Shown: one piece after another, positions 24,047 through 36,280 of the stretch | How positions within the stretch are numbered: position 1 is the stretch's first letter | How the letters are laid out: every line of letters starts with the position of its first letter | Origin: Lactarius indigo | Taxonomy: Eukaryota; Basidiomycota; Agaricomycetes; Russulales; Russulaceae | Direction: 5' to 3' | Assembly: GCA_025766275.1 (NCBI GenBank) | Contig: JAFKAC010000058.1 | Coordinates: forward strand, 62,001-126,000 | DNA length: 64,000 bases | The notes under the pieces: generated by a model | What the model saw: only the letters and a program-made list of their open reading frames with translations | Database searches by the model: none | Told to the model about the DNA's origin: nothing | Made by a program: the position numbers and the translations under genes

Positions 24047-24800
24047 CGTCTCCCGGTCTCTTAAATACGCACACGCGCTATAGGGTATATGTTCCCGATA
24101 TCACCTGATATCAATATTTTTCTCATCTCGCGTATATACTGTCCTATAACTACCGTGGCCCGTGGCGAAATGTGTACACTTGGTAGAGTAGAAACTCGGA
24201 GCTGTGAGTGATGGGTCTCAGCAATCCCCTTAGGTGGGCCAGTGAGCGTGCCAGGCAGTGACGCGGAGGCCTCTGCACGCAAACAGGTAGCCGTCTCTAT
24301 TCCGTCAGCTCCAGTAGTGTCTGCAAATAGTCTCTCCTTGAGACTTTGTTGAGAGCGGCGTTGAGAATATTATATTATAGGGTCGACACCATGCGGAGCC
24401 ATTCCAAGATGAGAGACCCAGCTGAAATTAAAATAGCCAGTCCCAACCCGTCGCTCGGATGCAATGCGCATGGGACTACTGAATTTCTTCCCATCCCCAT
24501 CGACAATCCTGTATCTATCCCTCTCTTCTTCTCAAACTTCAACGCAGAAAAGAAGGACTGGAAGGGCTATATTGGACGGTCCCAGATAAAATACACATTG
24601 AGAGATATACATTGTTCCGTCGGTGCGTGACTCAGAGCTAGTTGGTGCCTCCGTATTCTCCGTCTCGTTTTTTCCTCCCTCCCATCATTCTCTCTCTTCA
24701 ACAGGTAGGAAGGACATTCGTAGCTTGAGGAATCCGTAGGAGTGCAGTGAATAAAAGTGCAGCATAAACTGAGGCCGAGGCGGCAAACTTGGAGAAGCCA
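24047..24800. other. Downstream block and region without recognisable gene
   Basis: 24047-24345 is the shared 3' block of the array. From 24346 to 24800 an unrelated stretch follows with a 94-codon plus-strand frame (24346-24630) that I do not recognise and that has no counterpart in the other units. It joins directly to a DUF6535 tail remnant. Confidence 0.4.
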
Positions 24801-25795
24801 TCCTTGTATCCATTGCGCAACTTCGCTGGCCATATTCATGATGACTCTGCCCTCACAGCCATTGCTCGTACCGCTGCGCTAGCCCCTGCCTCCCTTACCA
24901 GTCCAGATACACCTTCCTCGTCCATATCCGCCCCACGTCATGTCGACGAAAACCTCACTGATGTACTGCCGCTTGACAACTCCCACTCTGCTCTTCAGAC
25001 TACCAATGAAAAGTGACATTTCTGCCACTTCTCAGGATCTGATACAAAGCGGCACGGATGCCTCCATGAGACCCTCTCCCTCTCCGCCCTGAACCTTCGG
25101 CATATACTCCTTCCTCAATGTACCGCCGCTTGACAACTTGCACCGCGCTCATCAGACGACCACCGAAAGCCTCCGCATTCCTATTACATCACCAGATCCA
25201 AGCGCCGCTAGTGCAATACTGGACGTTGTCACCTCACGTACAACAACCCTCGACCCCACTCCCGGAACTTCGGCCTCCGTCCTTCCTCCTTCCTCTACCC
25301 TCCGCCGTCGCCCTCCGGCACAATGCAAACCCCCTGACGCCTTCCGATGCACCAAACCTCCCCTCTTCAGCTCCTAATCCAGTTCTTGACAACAAACTCC
25401 CCACAGGTCCGTCTCTGTCTTCATACTTACCCATCACATAATCTGACCTCTCGCTTCCAGTCCCAGAATCTTATAGCTCGATAGTAGCTACTACCGCCCC
25501 CGGCGCTTCTCCAGTGCCAACCTTCGCACCTAACATGGACGCCGCAGCTAAGGACGACGGTGGCTCTCAGCCTGGTTTGCACGGGGAAAAGTATACCCTT
25601 GAACTCCTTGAAGTGAATCGCGGAAACCATGCAAACAGTACTGACAACCTAGAGCCTCCCCCGCAATCTCCGCAACTGAGATCAGTTAATGAGCCGGAAG
25701 TAGTTATCGCGGGACCTTAACTCCAGGAACCAAATGCTGAGCGTACGGGAGATCACCCTCCGCATACTTCACATGGCCGGTATGATATGGTTTGA
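24800..25795 (+). pseudogene. DUF6535 tail remnant
   Basis: Only the Ser/Thr/Pro-rich C-terminal coding part remains. It starts at a HIHDDSA-like stretch (FAGHIHDDSALT) and contains HQTTTESLRIPITSPDP, a PTGPSLSSYLPIT segment with an intron-like GTCCGTC at the usual last-intron place, and a TATGATATGGTTTGA ending. Frames shift several times. All membrane and cytosolic domain sequence is missing. Confidence 0.75.
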
Positions 25796-25899
25796 CGCGT
25801 CCCATAGTCTCTTAGATGTGCGTGTGTGATAGGATATGATTCTTATTAGCCCCTTCTTCATATACATACTGTCCTATTACTCGGTACAAAAATACGGTG

Positions 25900-26760
25900 G
25901 CGAAATACGTGTAAACTCCAACAGAATTGGGAAGCGTGAGTGAGAGAATGCTGCTGCCGTCGACATCGAGATCCCAGTATGCATTCGGAATTGACGTAGG
26001 TACTTTCCACCACAGGATTCTCAGATTGCTCCGCCACCGATGCCACGCAGGAACAACGTCACGTCGAACAGGTCCGCCCCGCGAAGCGCTTAACCAAGAG
26101 CGCTCATTGTTGCGGACTGAATATGCACGCGATGTCTGCGCGGGCTGCGCGAGCTTGGCCGCTAACAAACCAGCACGGGACCACCCTTTATTTATGACAG
26201 TGTTAATGTGGGTCATTTTACAGTATGAAAGAAACGAACAGGAGTTGGTTAGGGGAGGAGGGAAGGCCATATCCGTCGACCTAGCGCTCGACTTGGGTCG
26301 CGAAGATGCGTCTGCATGCGCATGTCGCAGAGCACGCAGGTCTTCCAGCGTGTAACTAAGGAATATTTGAAGGAGCGCGAAGAGCGATGACCGGATCAGG
26401 CTTGAGGGAAACCTCAAGTCGAAGACGATCGGGTCGAGCTTGGCAGGCTGTGTCGCCTGGAACGCGGGGTAAAAATGGTGAATGTGCGAGCTGCATTCGT
26501 AGTCTCTGCACGGAGAGCGAAATGCGTCAGCAGGTGAAGCGGAGAGAGAGGAAGAGGGCGTACGGCTGGCCCGCTTTGGAAAGGGCGTCGGCAAGACACT
26601 CCAAGGATTCTTTCTCTGGTGGTGCGATCTTGACATCGGTGCGGAAGACCTGCAGCACGAAAGGCTCGTTGCTTGTGCTTGTGAGGTCTAGGAACGCTTT
26701 GCTGAGCGGGAGACGGAGGGCAGGTCGTCATGAAAACGTGTTGAAGTTCGCCAAGCTCTT
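25900..26760 (-). pseudogene. eIF3m-like PCI pseudogene (e7)
   Basis: Leftward from 26740: ALRLPLSKAFLDLTSTSNE, FVLQVFRTDV, then EKESLECLADALSKAGQ (three consecutive family helices, partly in other frames). An open frame follows with DPIVFDLRFPSSLIRSSLFA, LLQIFLSYTLEDLRALRHAH, and later AGLLAAKLAQ, equivalent to the RAGLLxGKLxQT turn that ends the PCI domain. The 274-codon minus frame (26636-25815) mixes in-frame and out-of-frame parts, so no intact protein is encoded. Confidence 0.7.
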
Positions 26761-26779
26761 AAGAATGGACGACAAATGT

Positions 26780-28260
26780 CGAAGAATCCGTCAATCTCTA
26801 TCGCGAAGACGGTCGTAAAAGAGCGTCGAGAAACTTTGGCATTCGCTGTGGCCAGTCCGTGATACCCGCAACCTGAAATCGTCTCCACAAATCAACATCA
26901 ACACTTTCCGGCGAGCGGGCAAGTTTTGACCATACCACAGAACCGGAAATGCAGTCCCCGACTTCGAGGTGGCAGCAACGCACGAGAACTTGATCCATGT
27001 CGAAAGTCAGTCATAACATCAAACTTGCTCGATCGCGAGACGGACTCACCCATCACCGCCCCCATCTCTGTCCCTTACCAGGGGCTCCCCGAGCCCCTTT
27101 GCACTTGTGTGTAGCGATGGCATATCGTTTGAGTGCGCGCAGTGAAAAAGTGCGTAGGATGATGACACTTATGACGCGAACGATGTATGGGTGAGCAGCG
27201 GGACCTAGGGCGAGTTGCGCATATGTGGAAAATATGTGTATGTGATACAGTCATGCGGAGCGGGCCAGAGGGCGACATGGGGTAAGAGACGAGCATGTAC
27301 GGGCTAAATGAACACCATCGGCGTTGAGTTTCTGAGGTGTCAGATAGTAATGACCGACTGGCACGTCCCGTGGACGCTCTGTTCGCCCTGTTCAAGCATA
27401 AGTGATAATCGATAAGCTTTCAAATAATGCATGAAAGAGACTGAACCACTCCCAAACGCACCTAAATCCAACCATCGAACGCGCTCCGTGATGTAAAAAG
27501 TCCACTCAGCGCTCCAACAAACTCGCCCGGCCTCTGCATAGCGTCGCCGATTTCTCGTAAGATGCGGTGCCATATCCTCTAGGCAGAAATACTGCATCGC
27601 CGCACTGAGGTAGAGCGCCTCGTTGGAGACGTTTTTGTCCATTATCTACGCTGTATGACAAGCGATGAGGAAGGAATTCGACGGCGGAAGTCGGGAGCGG
27701 AATGACGTCAAGGAGAGTGAGACAATCGTAGCCGTAAAACTTTACCAAGGCGTCGATCGGTTTTCTTGGCTCCAACACACTGAGGGACATACCGAGTTCA
27801 GTTGATAGGCAGCAGTCCGGTCGCATGCTTTTGTTTCCGGAAAACCGATAGGCCGCGGGTTTAATAGATGGACTTATCCAACGCTGAAGAATCCCTCGAT
27901 TTCTGTTGCAAATGGTAGTGAGACGAGAACGTCAAGGGAGAAAAATTTGATACGGACCACGTACTGTGCCCTCGCCTGGCACCTTGGCACCCTCAAATAC
28001 GATAAAGCCATCTCTCCACCACGCAACATCTCAACCGTGAGTTTCTGTCGAATCGATTGGCTGGACAGGGTGCGCATTCCGGTTCCGGTCTCCCCAACAA
28101 GATGTGCCCTACGAGCTCGACAATCTGTACTTTTCCCTAAATTAGGCACAAAGTACATCCAAGGACTCACATACCTTGTCTTGGAAAATGCTCTTCGCAA
28201 GTATTACGACAGTGTCTGCATTCGCTATTTCTTGTAGCGTTTGCGAAGGGGTAAACTGGG
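26780..28260 (-). other. Conserved minus-strand block X, diverged copy
   Basis: Parts match the block X copies at 39900-41180 and 58010-59400 (for example CCCTAAATTAG with a following CATTGTCTT-like motif, and AACAACATT). This copy has the longest protein-like frames of the set. 28200-27874 reads ACRARRAHLVGETGTG-like and YLRVPRCQARAQYVVRIKFF; 27826-27640 reads ELGMSLSVLEPRKPIDALV; 27650-27500 reads NEALYLSAAMQYFCLEDM followed by PHLTRNRRRYAEAG. These could be exons of one decayed gene. I do not recognise the family. Confidence 0.4.
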
Positions 28261-28847
28261 CGCGAATGGACGCGACACTGAAGAAATGAACATTACTGTA
28301 ATGAACCCCGACACAACAGGGCCAAACAACATTGCCTCCTTACATGTGCCGAGCGACGCGCAATGCCTATCATAGCTATTCATCCGATGGGCGGCGTTAA
28401 GAGATGTTTGTCGTGCTCACGTTCCCTGGGTTCTAGGTAGAGTATTGTTATATCTGTTGGTCCGTGTTCAAATCAGGAGAGGGCCCAATTGCTGCCCGGA
28501 GCAAGGCCCGGAGAGGAAAGGAAATGGTGCAGGCTCGGGGGACTCCGACAATTTTATTCGACAACCCATAGAGGGGTCGTCGCGTCGGGTTGACCCTTTG
28601 TATCTGCCACGCAACGCATAATGAGCGCACAATATGAGAATCGGGGCTACGGTACTATGTGCTACGACAAACTGTTGGCTTGGAGTACGGCGCGCAGAGG
28701 CGCTGAGGATCGAGCGCTTGTCATCCGATTCGGCCCCCATTGATCATTATCGCCCCGTGGCGCTTTACAACTCGACTGAAGGCCACTCCTAGCACTCTGC
28801 ACCCTATCGATTGTACGCTTCATAATAGATTCGCATCGTAGTCTTCA
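28261..28847. other. Upstream region of copy E
   Basis: It matches neither the type I nor the type II upstream block apart from the last bases (ATCGTAGTCTTCAATGC, as in the type II genes). No gene recognised. This unit lacks an eIF3m remnant directly before the ATG. Confidence 0.35.
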
Positions 28848-31502
28848 ATGCCGCAAGCTCGTCCCGAGGATGTCGGTGCAACCGAAACAGGCATAAACCC
28901 CGGCGCAGGTACTTTGCTCTTGCTCGGCTCTACCCCACCATGCTCACCCGTCTCACTCTCAAAGATAGCGATCAACTCCCACCGCAATCAGCACTGACTC
29001 AAGCACCTTCGGGAGTGTCTAACTTTGTCGATGGGTCCGAGCCTATTTTCTCAATGTACGTGGAAATGGCCTCGGAAGAAGACAAGAAGATGGTCGAAGG
29101 GTGGAAAGCGGATGCTGAAGGGATTCTCATCTTTGTGCGTCATTGTCTGGCATCTGCCATGTTCCGCTTCACAGACTTATCTCCCTTAGACTGGTTTATT
29201 CTCTGCTGCTGTCGCGTCGTTGATCTCGGTGTCGATTCAAGACATTCGGCCAAACCCTCAGGACACCTCCAATTTCTACCTCGCAAATATTTACCAGACT
29301 ACCGTCAACCCCAATATCTCGACTTCTCTCCCTTCTTCTCCACCCTCGTTCTCCCCGCCTACCTATGCAGTTTGGGTGAACTCGCTTTGGTTCTTGAGCT
29401 TGGTGATCAGTCTCACCTGTGCTCTTCTCGCGACACTGCTACAGCAGTGGGCACGAAGGTACCTCAAGGTCACTCAGCCACGCTACAGTCCACACAAGCG
29501 AGCGCGGATTCGTGCGTTCTTTGCTGAAGGCGTCGACAAGTTTCTCCTTTCGCAGGCAGTCGAAGTATTGCCTACGCTTCTCCACATTTCACTGTTCCTA
29601 TTCTTTGCCGGCCTTCTTGTGTTCCTTTGGAACGTTTATCTCACGGTTTTCAGGGTGGTACTGTCATTGGTCAGCACTTGTATGGCCGTCTACGGATGTA
29701 TCACGATCATGCCGTTTTTGTTCCGCGACACCCCATACTATACTCCGCTTACCTCGCTCGTGTGGTTCATAATTTTCGGAACACTGGAGGCCAGCATTCA
29801 GGTCCTTCAATACTTCATTTGTTCCAATTGCGGTGGCAGTTCAAAGGCAAACTTTCGCAAGATGCGCTTGCAAGGCCTGCAGAAGACAGCTGAAGAAACT
29901 GCTCCGAATTCTCCATCGGCGGTCGATACTTGCGCATTTCTTTGGACGTTCGACATTTCGGACGAAGACCACGAACTGGAGCGCTTCTTTTCGGGCTTAC
30001 CCGGCTTCCGGAGCTCCAAGGTAGTCGACGATCCTCTCCCCGGTCTCCCTGGAGAAAGAAAAGTGGAGCTTTCTACAGCATTGATTGGGCTGCTCGACCG
30101 CACGTTCTCATCTACATTACTTTCTGACTCGGTCAAAAGCCATCGAGCTATCATATGCGCAAAGGCTATTGACCCAACACACACACCCATGGCGTTCACA
30201 ATCCTCGACAAAATTGTGTTCAACTGCCAAAATAGTCAACCGCTGATCGCTGAAATTACGCAGATCGTAAGAGGCTGGGGAGATTACAGGAGTGAAGGTA
30301 CGAACATGGTTGTACGAGCCACTGTTTGCAGTATTACCGCGAGGACACAACGACGCGACGACTCTTGGTTTTCTCTCGCTTCCAATGAACTAGACGTCTC
30401 GGAAACCGTCCTACGAAACTACGCCTCGCAGGGGGACAGCCTGTCACTTGCCGTCCTGATTCATATCACTCGCCAACAATTTAAACATCTCCGGAGACAA
30501 TCTTGGCCGTGGGACGAGTTCTCGAACGTTCTACAAGCGGCTTCCAGATTCAATGTACAAGACACGTCTCCTGAACTGCAGCATGAGTTTTGTAAACTCT
30601 GGAATCAAATTGTCCTCAAATCTCAGAACGATCGGTGGATGGTGTCCCATACCCTGCGACCAATTCGTAACGTCTACGTCACCCTGCATCAAGATACAAA
30701 TTCTACCCCAACACAATTCTCCGCCGCCACCAGTGATCAGGATGACATCCCGCGGCAACCGTCCTCGTATCCATTGTGCACAGTCAATAGCCATATTCAC
30801 TACTCTGCCTCCATACCCGCTCTACCTCGTCTCGACGAAATCGCTCATCAGATGGCTCTTCGGCGAAGAGCCATCTGGAATGCGAGTCTCATTCCCGCTG
30901 CTTCCGCGGATCCGGTCAACGTTGGTGTGATACAAGGCGGTCTTGACGCCTCCACAACAACGATCCCCTTCCCCACCGTGGAGCCTCCGGCATCCGCACC
31001 TCCTCCCACCCCAATAGCCCCTACCTTCCCTGGTGGCTTTGCCGTTCCGTACATCGCCGACCGCCGCACTTCTTCGGAAGTTCTAAACGTTCCATCGCTG
31101 CCTTCTCCCGCTCCGGTTCTCGACAGTATGCTCCCGACAGGTCTGCACGCGTCTTTAGACCCTCCCGTGACCGGATCTGACCATGCATCTTTTTCGTCAG
31201 AAGCTCATTTGTCGCTGCTTGCAGCCGCTTCTCCCGGCCCACCCCATCCGCACCCGTCTTCTGCATCTGATCCAGGTACTGTTACTGAGGGAGAGGATAG
31301 CACGAAAGTCGCATTGCACAATGAGAGGGACCCTCCTGCGATTCTGGAAAATGTTATGACCACCCCAGACCTTCTTCCACAGCTTCTGTCGCCGTCCGTT
31401 ACTGATGCGGCCATCGCAGGTCCTTCATGGCGCCCTCTCGGGATCGGTCATACAGGACACCACCCTCCGCGCCCTTCGCATGATCAGTATGATATCGTGT
31501 GA
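28848..31502 (+). CDS. DUF6535 family membrane protein, copy E
   Basis: Exons 28848-28908, 28965-29134, 29190-31140 and 31201-31502 give 827 aa, the shortest and one of the more diverged intact copies. Exon 1 encodes MPQARPEDVGATETG. Helices 1-4 lie within residues 78-250. The variable segment is only 42 residues (29763-29888) and includes two Cys near a Gly/Ser-rich turn (FICSNCGGSS). The cytosolic block has FLWTFDISDEDHELERFF. The tail is Ser/Thr/Pro/Ala-rich, the last intron 60 nt, and the end reads QYDIV followed by TGA rather than TAA. Function unknown; predicted multi-pass membrane protein. Confidence 0.87.
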
Positions 31503-31737
31503 AGTATGATAGAACACGTGTTATTGTTGTCCCCTCGATGCATAGTACCTTGATATGTAACTTCGTACTTACAAGATCTGGAAAAAATATGTGTAGCCAC
31601 GAATAATATGAGAAATACAGAGACGCTGCAACTGCTGGTGTGCCGCACTCGCACCTGGCTTCGCGACCCAAGCTGGCGAAAGTGCGAGGCATCCCGGACC
31701 GAGGCAGCCGACCAACTCCATAGGTTACGCGCGGCGC

Positions 31738-34616
31738 GGGATTGTGTACAGTCTCGGTGTCGGTTCAGGACATTCGACCGAACCCACAGGACATCTCCAA
31801 CTTCTACCTCGCAAATATCTATCAAGCGATTGCCGACCCGGCGAATCGACCAAATGTTTCCCTCCCACTCCTACTCCCACTCCCACCCATTTTCTCCACC
31901 AAACTACGCAATTTGGGTGAACGCACTTTGGTTCATGAGCTTGGTCATCAGCATTTCCTGTGCTCTACTCGCCACGTTGCTACAACGACGGGCACGAAGA
32001 TATTTCAGAGTTACTCAGCCACGTCACGGTCCTCACAAGCGAGCACGGATCCGTGCATTCTTTTTTGAGGAGGTCGAAAAGATTTTCCTACTCTAGTCAG
32101 TTGAAGCATTGCCCACGCTGCTACACGCTTCCCTGTTCCTATTCTTCGCCGGCCTGGTTGTGTTCATATGCAATGCCCATTCTACTCTTTTCAAACTGGT
32201 GCTCTCATAGGTCAGCGTTTGCACAACTCTATACGGATGCACCACGCTCGTTCCGATCTTTCGTTTTGATAGCCCATATCACACCCCACTCTCATTGCCC
32301 GTGTGGCACATTGTTACTGGAATCTCATTCGTCATATTTCGGGCTCTCCGGAGACTCACCGAGTTGGACCTTTTCAACAATGAAGCCTTCATTCGCTTTC
32401 TGGACCTGGAGAAACGTTATCGCAAATTTCTTGTGCAAGGCATGCAGAAGACAGCAGAGGAAGCCGCTCTGAATTCGCCATCAGAGATTGATACTCGCGC
32501 ATTTCTGTGGACGTTCGACAGTTTAGACGAGGATCACGAACTGGAGCGCTTCTTTTCTGGCTTGCCTGGTCTCCGCAGCTCTAAAGTTGTTAACGATCCT
32601 CTGTCCAGTCTCGCTGAAGAGCAGAAGGAGAATCTCTCAATGGCATTGATGGGGCTGTTAGACCGCACGTTCTCATCTGATTTTCTATCCGAGCCTGTCA
32701 AAAACCGGCGGGCCACTGTTTGCGTGAAGGCCCTTGATCCAGCTGAATTTCCTGACGCATGTGGTGATGTCCTCTATAATATACTCGTCCGTAACCAATA
32801 TAGGGCATTTCAAACTGCCAGATTTAGCCTTATTCTGAGAGGCTGGGGAAATAGTGGACATCAGGAAAAACCTACTTTGCTAATTTGAGATAATTCGAGA
32901 TAATTAGGACTAGCGAACGCTAGCTGTCACTAAGATGTCAATAATTCTTACTCAATATGGAAATTATCTCAAATTATCTCGAATTAGCAAAGTAGGTTTT
33001 TCCTGATGGAAACGACGAAACTACATTCCTTTCACAAGCCACGGCCTTCTATATTCTAGTGAAAGCGCAATGGCGCGACAACTATTGGTTCACGCTGGCC
33101 TCCGGCGAACTGGGCGGCGTTCCGGAATCTCTCCTCCGAGACTACGCCGCACATGGGGATAGCCTGTCACTTGTCATCCTGATTCACGTCATTCTCCAGC
33201 AATTCAGCCATTGCCAGAAACGGTCCTTGCTGTTGTATACTTTCTCCGGCCACCATTTTCAATGTCCAAGATACATCACCTGAACTGCAGCACGAGTTCT
33301 GTGCTCTCTGGAACAAAATCGCTCTCCAAGCGCAGAATGACAGCAATTGGACGATCGCGGGGTATATCCTCAAACCAATTCGCAACATTTATATTGCTTT
33401 ACATCAGTACACCGATTCTGCTCCTACGTCCTTCTCCATCTCTACGGGCAATTGGGACGACGTTCTGAGTGATCCGACTTCGTATCCACTGTGCAACGTC
33501 ACTGACCATATCCACCACGATCACTCTACCTCCGCAACCTATGCTCGCATCGTTGCGCTGAACCCTTCTTCCCTTGTCAGTCCGGATGCACCTTCCCCGT
33601 CTGTACCTGCCCCGGTTCATGTCATCGAAAGCCCCACGAATGTATCACCACTTGACAACTTCCAACCCGCTTATCAGACAGTCACTGAATGTGTCCGCAT
33701 TCCGGTGACCCCAGCCACCTCTAGTGACATTGTCGCCTCAGAGATAACAATCCCTCACCCCGCTCCCGGAACTTCGACATCTTCCCCTCCTCTTCCCTAT
33801 ACCTCCCCATCCGCTGTTGTTACCCTCCGTCACAATGCAGACCTCCTCACGGCTTCCGGTATACCCCTCCTCCCTCCTTCAGCCTCTTCTAATCTAGTTC
33901 TTGAACACATACTTCCTACAGGCCCGCCGTTTACTTCACACTCGCCTATCACTCGATCCGACCTCTCACAGTCTTTCCCAGAATCACACCATTCATTGAT
34001 AGTCACTATTGCTCCCGGCACTTCACCAGGACCAATGACCTCTTCACTTGACCTGGATGCCGTTGCCGAGGATAGTGGTAGCCCGAAACCTGGATTGCGC
34101 AAGGAAAAGGACGCTCTTGACCCTCTTCTGTGAATCGCGCAAATACTATGACCACCCTAGACCTTCCACCAACGTTATCACCATATGTTACTGACTCGGA
34201 CGAACTCGTCGCGGGACCTTTTCTACAGGAGCCAGATGCTGAGTATACAGCTGATCATCCTCCGCATTGCATGCATGATATGGTTTAACGCGTCCTCCAA
34301 TCTCCTAAATGTGTGGATATCACTATACTATTATAGTAGTGTTATTCAATATTTTTTCTCATCTGATCTGAGCACTGCTGCCGAGGATGGTAGGAGCCCA
34401 AAGCCTAGCTTGCGCAAGGATAAGGACGTTGACTCTCTCACGGTGAATCGTGGGATTTATACAAACACTATGACTACACTAGATCCTCCACCACCATCCT
34501 TGTCACTTCCACCAGATGCCGGATCGGACATAGCAGCCATTGCGGGTCCATCACAGCGGGCTGAGCATACCGGAGATTATTCGCATACTTCGTATTGCCT
34601 TCATGATAACGTTTAA
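31738..34616 (+). pseudogene. DUF6535 family, copy F (degenerate, MITE-interrupted, 3' end duplicated)
   Basis: Exons 1-2 and the start of exon 3 are missing. Similarity begins at a CTCGGTGTCGGTTCAGGACATTCGACC-type stretch (31745) that encodes the loop after helix 1. A TAG at about 32094-32096 stops the frame, and another TAG falls in the helix 4 region (32208 area). The block AEEAALNSPSEIDTRAFLWTFDSLDEDH is intact in a 197-codon frame, which ends inside the MITE at 32859-33008. Beyond it the cytosolic and tail regions continue in shifted frames. Two successive 3' ends occur: 34274-34288 and 34604-34616, each with a TATGATA/CATGATA-type ending. Confidence 0.85.
32859..33008. mobile_element. 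Short palindromic MITE, about 150 bp
   Basis: Ends are inverted copies CATCAGGAAAAACCTACTTT and its complement, continuing into AATTAGCAAAGTAGG and GAGATAATT motifs, so more than 40 bp at each side can pair. The flanking gene sequence (GAGGCTGGGGAAATAGTGGA ... GAAACGACG) continues across it when compared with paralogs at 30270 and 46107. If the ends are CAGG...CCTG (32862-33005) the flanking duplication is AT. Superfamily not assigned; it carries no ORF. Confidence 0.8.
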
Positions 34617-34769
34617 CGCGTCCCCCAATCTCCTAGATGTGCGTGTGCGATTGGATATGTATTTTGTTCTCGAAATCACCATACTGATTCTATTCGATAC
34701 TTTTCTCATCTATATATATCGTCTTATTATGATGCTGTACAAATACCGTGGCATAGACCCGAGTAGCGT

Positions 34770-35690
34770 GGGGGAATATGAGTGACAAGTCTCGGCCTAT
34801 GACCCACTGCAAGCTGATTCGCGCACCTAACTCGCGGCTTGGAACTGACACGGAGGCCTTCGCTTGCACCCGGGCAACCATCTCTGTCTTCTCACATTTG
34901 ACAGTGTCTACGAAAACTAGTTGCTTGGGTCTCTTGTTGAGAGCAGCGCGAGGCATGTTGTAGAGTCGATATGATGGAGCCATTCCAAGAGGGCGAAGCA
35001 CTCATGACAGCATTTAACAAGTCGGTGAGTGCAAGTAAAGATGGCGTGTGGTTGAGACAATGCGACATCAAGAACGACAAACTTTTGTACACGTCTGAGA
35101 CCAACGTTGGCATGCCGCCATAGGACCGTTTCGTTGTAGGTGCTGGGTGAAGGCGACAACGTTGAGAACACCACCACCCACGTGGCGCTTAGCCAGAGCG
35201 ATCACTCCTGCATGTGCTTACACAGCGAGGACTGAGTCGAGTTTGAGGGACAGGTCAAAGCCGAATATGGTCGGGTCGTGGCGATTACTCCAGGTGTGGC
35301 AGCTGTGTCGCCGGCGATGCGGGGTCTGATGAGCGAGCATGTGCCAGCTTGCCAGCTTATATTGGTAGGTTGTGTCTCTTCCCTGAGAGAAAGGCGCGTT
35401 AGCAGATGAAAGGAGGAGGTAGAGAATGCATACGACTGTACCCTGCTTTGGAAAAGCTGTCGAGAAAGCGCCTCAAGAAAGCTCCCTTCTCTGAAAGTGT
35501 GGTCATCCTCTCCTGTAACCACTTCTCGACGTTGGAACAGAAGACCCGTAGAAAGGGAAACTGGTCATTTGTGCTAGTGAGTAGTGCACCATCTCTGTCT
35601 ATGAGTCATAGACCGGGGGACGGAGGGCGAATTGTCGTAGGAGGCGGGTACCTGTTGAAGAAGTTCGTCGGGCTTTGGTAGATGAGATAG
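34770..35690 (-). pseudogene. eIF3m-like PCI pseudogene (e8)
   Basis: Leftward from 35590: LTSTNDQFPFLRVF, SNVEKWLQERMTTLSERE, then QGRDTTYQYKLA and a DPTIFGFDLSLKLDSVLAV-like stretch (about 35280-35225) in another frame. This is the helix order of the other copies. The 3' portion (35000-34780) is the shared segment with ALNKRPKQLVFVDT. It lies next to a second remnant (35714-36142), so two partial eIF3m copies stand in tandem here. Confidence 0.65.
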
Positions 35691-35713
35691 ATGAGAAACG
35701 AGGGCAGAGGACA

Positions 35714-36142
35714 CTATAGTGAGGGTGAAACACACGGTACTTGATTACAGACTCTACAGTCGGAGAGGACAGCATCGAGCTTGAAGACTAGGATAAACTC
35801 GAACATGGTCGGGGAGGACCAGGCCATGGCAATCGCATCAATCACAGCGGAATTGTCGCCTAAGATGGGAGGTCTCTGCATCTGAGAGCGAGTGTCAGTT
35901 GGTGAAGCAAAAAGAGAGGCAGAGACCGTACGGCTGCCCTGCTTTACAAGACACATCGACAAGGCACTCCAAGGAGGCGTTCTTCTTTGGGGGTATTCTT
36001 TTATCCACTCCTTGACACGCGCAGCACATGCAGTTTCGTCGTTTGTACTGGCGAGATATAGGAGCGCGTTGGAGACTGGAAGACGGAGGGCAGGTTGTCG
36101 TGAGAGCAAGCGTGAGAGCGTGCAGTAAAGACCCACGGTCAC
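35714..36142 (-). pseudogene. eIF3m-like PCI fragment (e9)
   Basis: One 142-codon minus frame contains PALRLPVSNALLYLASTNDE at the start, VKEWIKEYPQ, and near its end AVIDAIAMAWSSPTMFEFIL with VFKLDAVL. These match the fungal eIF3m order LRLPVYNALLxLASTNDE ... AAVDAIATALxxPTxFDFDxLFKLDAVL. The part between is frame-shifted (CLVKQG where SKAGQ is expected). It ends before the second half of the PCI domain. Confidence 0.75.
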
Positions 36143-36280
36143 GTCACGTGGTCACGTGCTATGTCACAAAGGGCGGTCACTCTGGCCGATCGCTGGACGT
36201 TCGAAAGTGTTCTACTAGACTAGACTACCCCACCGCATCGTACTCTCTAACAATCGACACACATTACAGTCTTCACTGAA
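36120..36280 (+). promoter_or_regulatory. Type I upstream block of copy G, doubled CACGTG
   Basis: It contains two CACGTG palindromes (36145-36150, 36153-36158) only 8 bp apart, then ATGTCACAAAGGGCGGTCAC and the pyrimidine-rich pre-ATG stretch. Same block as 5480-5612 and 54340-54476. Regulatory role is inferred. Confidence 0.5.
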
